Origin: a virus
DNA length: 23,882 nucleotides
Reading direction: 5' to 3' (one strand)
Virus record (IMG/VR): IMGVR_UViG_3300006753_000075
Coordinates: 1-23,882 of that record
In this document: piece after piece, positions 21,401 to 23,882 of the stretch
Layout: each line of letters opens with the position of its first letter
How positions within the stretch are numbered: the stretch's first letter is position 1
Notes under the pieces: model-generated
Seen by the model: the letters and a program-made list of their open reading frames with translations, nothing else
Told to the model about the DNA's origin: nothing
The model's database searches: none
Made by a program: the position numbers and the translations under genes

Positions 21401-21696
21401 AAGATGAAGCGACACAACTGCGTGAAATGGGTATTGACGAAAAGCTAATCAGACGTTTTGAACGCCTATCAATACAGCAAGCGCAACAAGAAACTGGTGG
21501 TACTGTAGTAGATACTGGTAGTTTAACGCCTGTAGCTGGCGGTGGTAGTGTAATTTCACCAGCAGGAACAGTCGTTACGCAGAATTTTACTTTTATAGGT
21601 ATACTTGAATCAGATAATGAAGTAATGTTACGCGAATTGGCAGAGAAGCTAAAACCATTTACAGAAGAATTGGATGACTTAGAAACTACTGCTTAA
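18445..21696 (+). CDS. Tape measure protein, 1083 aa
   Basis: Starts at ATG 18445 with GAGGTTAGATC before it. It is by far the longest gene, as usual for the protein that sets tail length. The first 350 residues match the phage tape-measure core domain (AFQQEMANSQSVVAATSAEL, TTVFSARQAAQAIFFLGSAGFS, FGVRAGPAMLAL). Residues about 380-445 are hydrophobic and glycine-rich, a likely membrane-active segment for DNA delivery. From about 470 to 1000 the chain is alanine-rich and coiled coil. The last part has TGGTVVDTGSLTPVAGGG and a strand-rich end (VVTQNFTFIGIL). With the commonly observed 0.15 nm per residue the tail would be about 160 nm. No poly-Ser is present. Confidence 0.9.
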   Translation: MASKREVSIIIRAIDKATRTLKGIGTAAGQGFKRIAQNADEAARALLAVGAATTLALGLAVSTAAAFQQEMANSQSVVAATSAELAILTDNAREMGKTTVFSARQAAQAIFFLGSAGFSTEKIIGSLKGTLALAAATNADLAFSAQTVVSTLSAFNLTAQESGRVANVFAASIGGSQATIVRLATSMSIIGPIAESVNMSLEQTTAIMSLLFNKGIDASTAGTALRQSIAKLLKPSEDAKEALGRLTVSVLNTDNTLRPLVDIVRALEEAGLSTADAMSIFGVRAGPAMLALVSTGADAIEDFTDSITDTEKAAEMAAVQLNTFSGQIRLLKSASQEFQISVGNQLLPTLKEYVKTITTLLNNTSEWMKQHPVLTEVIVKTTGAVGILLTTLGGGLFVLGSFAKAILSLVAAIGGVATGFVAGIGLAVVAMTAFVIAAKAAAVHARRTRNAISGKYTAEDVISGVPEAVAEFELLRSEMADTTNKIIFLEQEIEKRKAKLLETPAFRGTSFEVRIKQMQESVEVFKARFASSLEEISKLTLKPSILKAGLYQLIPKFPKVKDVAPPPVAGLTDVQKKLNEELDLDRKRLIFSTAELEINAAKNVAKKRLEIEGITDAQRVAIRRVAAAQIAEINKNATREGIANALAQRTATIAGKKEEQKAFADSIKAFFDGNAAREKMIDDLEIRTLESEGKKRAAAEARLEQELNALQLAGRTKLEIDRFETARRAEIQKEFVDDVIAKNAKMIRDLVNKRLTAEADLAKKIKDIRETSFEQEQNRIEQLGQSYAGFVRSAISVGRQFFSAQEEGWIRALAATVRFVTKVVAGFLRQRSLEKLKDADQAKTSAHFHIQHAAKMTALAAEAALLSVIAFASGNIASGIALAAGAAKSGKSALTSIAAAGVFEAQATKLQTEAAGLAVAATAVEVAGAAVASGLDLAADKVRRAAREEEELARTKERRLDTELRLKQQILELEGHTIEARRLGIQDEATQLREMGIDEKLIRRFERLSIQQAQQETGGTVVDTGSLTPVAGGGSVISPAGTVVTQNFTFIGILESDNEVMLRELAEKLKPFTEELDDLETTA

Positions 21697-21791
21697 GCGC
21701 GTTTGAATCATCTTTATGATATATTTATCACAAAACAACTCGAACGAGCAAGTAGGCTGTGTTTTATCAATCCTCATAGGTGATATCGCGA

Positions 21792-22172
21792 ATGGCTAAT
21801 CCACAATTCACAGATCAAAATGGAAATTTCCCCTACATCTGGCAAGAACTACCCATTATACCTAGTGATCGTCCAGATGTAGCTACGCCTACAAATACAG
21901 ATAGAACTATACTAGACTTCAAACATGCAGGTATGACTATTGGTACAATGTTCTTAACTAAGCGCGGTAAATGGTCTATTCGTTTCAGGTCAATCACAGA
22001 AGCCATGACTATTTCACTACAGTTTTTTTTCAATAAGGGATTCATACGCTTCCACCCTGATTCAGATAGCGCGACATATAAAGAAGTATATATCAGTAAC
22101 CAATTTAATCCAACGTGGCAGCCTGGGGGTCGTTACGATCTGACGCTAGAATTGAGACAATATAGTCCATGA
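21792..22172 (+). CDS. Distal tail-like protein A, 126 aa
   Basis: ATG 21792 (MANPQFTDQNGN) is chosen over an earlier in-frame start at 21780 because AGGTGAT lies about eight bases before it. The protein shares a plan with the C-terminal domain of the next gene: F-D-NGN, LPxxPSDRPD, a central K/R-T-K-R-G-x-W segment, a helix SITEAMTISLQ, and a final strand (RYDLTLELRQY). Both lie right after the tape measure gene, where the distal tail and tail tip proteins are encoded. It ends in an ATGA overlap with the next gene. It lacks poly-Ser, unlike its paralogue. Confidence 0.6.
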   Translation: MANPQFTDQNGNFPYIWQELPIIPSDRPDVATPTNTDRTILDFKHAGMTIGTMFLTKRGKWSIRFRSITEAMTISLQFFFNKGFIRFHPDSDSATYKEVYISNQFNPTWQPGGRYDLTLELRQYSP

Positions 22173-22855
22173 TTATTTCAGCATTAGAGATTATCACGAC
22201 AGCACAATTAGCCTTTAGCACGAGTTCGAGTTCCAGCACAAACAGCGCATCTAGTAGTAGTTCTTGTAGTTCGTTGTCGTCAAGCGGCAGCACATCTCCC
22301 TCATCTTCGTCATCCAGTTCTTCGCAATCTAGCTCTAGTTCTACTTCGTCATGTTCATCATCATCTTCCAGTTCTTCTCAATCCAGTTGTAGTTCTTCAC
22401 AATCAGCTAGTTCACAATCAGGCACTTCGTTTCCTAAGTTCGCTGATTCAAATGGTAACACTGTATATTTCTTCGAGGTATTACCTTCACCAAACAGCGA
22501 TAGACCTGATTTGACATTTGAAGTTCCACAAGAGAATATTACGATAGAGCATAGACGTAATGGTGTATTAGCTGATCGTGAAGTTATAAAGACGCGTGGT
22601 GTTTGGAATCTGATCTGGCATGGATTGACAGAAGCGCAAATGCAGAGCTTGCAAGTATATACAGAGTTAGATGAATTTCGCTTTTATCCAAATGGTTTAT
22701 TGCAAGTATTTAGGCGTGTGTTTTGTCCTAGTAATGGTTGGCGTACAGTAGTTGAACGCGGCGGAACTTATACAGTAAATATGCTGTTAAGAGAACGTGA
22801 TATTACGCAAAGTAGCTCTAGTTCGAGTAGTTCTAGTTCATCATCGAGTGATTGA
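22169..22855 (+). CDS. Distal tail-like protein B with two poly-Ser tracts, 228 aa
   Basis: Starts at ATG 22169, overlapping the previous stop. A short N-terminus ([17 protein letters not shown]) leads into about 70 residues of serine broken by T, N, Q, C, L, G and P, then a globular domain from about residue 88 ([54 protein letters not shown]), and a tail of 13 serines and Asp. The globular domain is a paralogue of the protein before it. Here the serine tract is a linker at the front as well as a tail. It may join two tail-tip layers or hold a fibre. Confidence 0.65.
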   Translation: MIISALEIITTAQLAFSTSSSSSTNSASSSSSCSSLSSSGSTSPSSSSSSSSQSSSSSTSSCSSSSSSSSQSSCSSSQSASSQSGTSFPKFADSNGNTVYFFEVLPSPNSDRPDLTFEVPQENITIEHRRNGVLADREVIKTRGVWNLIWHGLTEAQMQSLQVYTELDEFRFYPNGLLQVFRRVFCPSNGWRTVVERGGTYTVNMLLRERDITQSSSSSSSSSSSSSD

Positions 22856-22857
22856 AA

Positions 22858-23882
22858 ATGGCACAAACAATAGATATAGCCTTATACAAAACCAACGCCT
22901 TCCTAGATAGTTATTCGCAGTCTGGCTCAATGGATGATCCTATCTTTCCCAAGTCTAGCATAACGTGGGATGGTGAAGCTGGGCAAGTTAGAGACATACA
23001 GCTATTCGCACAGAACGATGGAAACGTTGATGGTTTTGGTGTTATCGTTGAAGTTGTAGAGATAGATGGTACTGATGAAACAACTTGGTCGAAATTAGCC
23101 TCGACGCAAGCTGGCTTATCTGGTGCTATAGTTGGTGGCTCATTAGCTATAGGCGATTTAGCAGTTGGGGCTAGTACGAATTTCTGGCTACGCGTTCAAG
23201 TACCAGTTGGGGCTAGTTCTGAGAATAAGACTGATTTAAGGGTGAGAGCGGCGGCTTCGTGGTCTTCTTCGAGTTCGTCTTTAAGTTCATCACAATCGAG
23301 TCAAAGTTCCAGTAGTGGTTCACAAAGCTCTTCTAGTTCTAGCTCAAGTTCCAGTTCCGGTTCGTCTTCTTCCAGTTCATCTTCTTCTAGTTCTAGTTCG
23401 AGTAGTAGTCAGAGTTTACTAGCAGGGCCAACAGGGCCACAAGGCCCAACAGGCCCGCAGGGGCCAACAGGCCCGTCGGGAGGCCCAACAGGGCCATCCG
23501 GAGGAGCAACAGGGCCACAAGGCCCAACAGGCCCGCAGGGGCCAACTGGTTCGACAGGTGCGACAGGAACATTGGGCGTGACCGGTACTTTAGGTGTAAC
23601 CGGCTCGACAGGTGCTCAGGGAGCAACAGGTTCGACTGGCGCGCAGGGAGCAACAGGCTCGACTGGTGATCAGGGAGCAACAGGTTCGACTGGTGATCAG
23701 GGAGCAACAGGTTCGACTGGTGATCAGGGTGCCGTTGGCAATCAGGGTGCGACTGGTTCAACGGGTGCTCAGGGGGCAACTGGCTCGACTGGTGCTCAGG
23801 GGGCAACTGGCTCGACTGGTGATCAGGGTGCCGTTGGCAATCAGGGTGCGACTGGTTCAACGGGTGCTCAGGGGCCAACTGG
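22858..23882 (+). CDS. Collagen-like tail fibre protein, partial (342 aa seen)
   Basis: The gene starts at ATG 22858, two bases after the preceding stop, and is open to the right edge. A globular N-terminal domain of about 135 residues ([52 protein letters not shown]) probably anchors it to the tail. Residues about 136-187 are poly-Ser with Q, G and L interruptions. From residue 190 the chain is collagen-like G-X-Y ([30 protein letters not shown]) to the window end. Collagen-like shafts form thin trimeric fibres on several phages. The host-binding tip is outside the window. Confidence 0.8.
   Translation, partial: MAQTIDIALYKTNAFLDSYSQSGSMDDPIFPKSSITWDGEAGQVRDIQLFAQNDGNVDGFGVIVEVVEIDGTDETTWSKLASTQAGLSGAIVGGSLAIGDLAVGASTNFWLRVQVPVGASSENKTDLRVRAAASWSSSSSSLSSSQSSQSSSSGSQSSSSSSSSSSSGSSSSSSSSSSSSSSSSQSLLAGPTGPQGPTGPQGPTGPSGGPTGPSGGATGPQGPTGPQGPTGSTGATGTLGVTGTLGVTGSTGAQGATGSTGAQGATGSTGDQGATGSTGDQGATGSTGDQGAVGNQGATGSTGAQGATGSTGAQGATGSTGDQGAVGNQGATGSTGAQGPT
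23425..23882 (+). repeat. Collagen G-X-Y repeat region
   Basis: Continuous glycine-every-third-codon sequence, in which GPT/GPQ triplets give way to GST, GAQ, GAT and GDQ. Near-exact DNA blocks recur, for example the segment starting tcgactggtgatcagggt at 23713 and again at 23812, 99 bases (33 codons) later. Confidence 0.85.

Noticed and set aside
21716-21799. 27-codon rightward frame between the tape measure and distal tail genes
   Set aside because: No ribosome site, and it overlaps the next gene's start; likely chance.
23393-23878. Leftward frame with PEHQSN-like repeats
   Set aside because: It is opposite the collagen-like fibre, whose rightward frame is continuous from a good start at 22858; the antisense repeats only mirror it.

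Overview
The window is a piece of a tailed-phage genome (free phage or prophage), AT-rich by eye, with strong purine-rich ribosome sites (AAGGAGGTGAT-type) and TTGACA/TATACT-type promoters, so the host is a bacterium. The sequence does not identify the host further. The head and tail gene set with a long tape measure and no sheath gene in view suggests a siphovirus-like virion. No integrase, tRNA, CRISPR array, terminase or portal gene is visible.

Region 1 (1-2460, leftward): small unknown early-type genes, a 58-aa ribbon-helix-helix-like regulator, a low-confidence second small gene, a run of 15 phased CCNNN pentamers, and two leftward promoters. Region 2 (2505-5519, rightward): a replication-type P-loop ATPase with possible RNA control at its start codon, followed by a dense field of GTCGAC motifs that looks like a replication origin or operator array, and three to four small genes. 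Region 3 (5520-8133, mixed): two leftward remnants that look like the middle of a ParB/HTH-type DNA methyltransferase, several palindromes, four small rightward genes (two with zinc-binding motifs, one HTH-like), a second exact copy of a 73-bp promoter/palindrome element, and divergent promoters.

Region 4 (8134-23882, rightward, one late operon): protease-scaffold fusion with a probable nested scaffold start, two paralogous decoration proteins, major capsid protein, head-tail connector, an AlkP-superfamily-like protein and a GmhB/HAD-like protein (both with key catalytic residues replaced), Mu gpG-like morphogenesis protein, tail terminator-like protein, two paralogous tail tube proteins, tail assembly chaperones with a probable -1 frameshift, tape measure protein, two paralogous distal-tail proteins, and a collagen-like fibre that runs off the window.

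The most unusual features are the long poly-serine tracts on at least seven virion proteins (decoration x2, tail terminator, tail tube x2, distal tail, fibre), the coupled pair of apparent pseudo-phosphatases in the head-tail joining module, and the GTCGAC array next to the replication ATPase. The poly-Ser tracts sit on proteins expected at the virion surface and are absent from the capsid shell, connector, tape measure and chaperones, which points to a shared surface-coating role.
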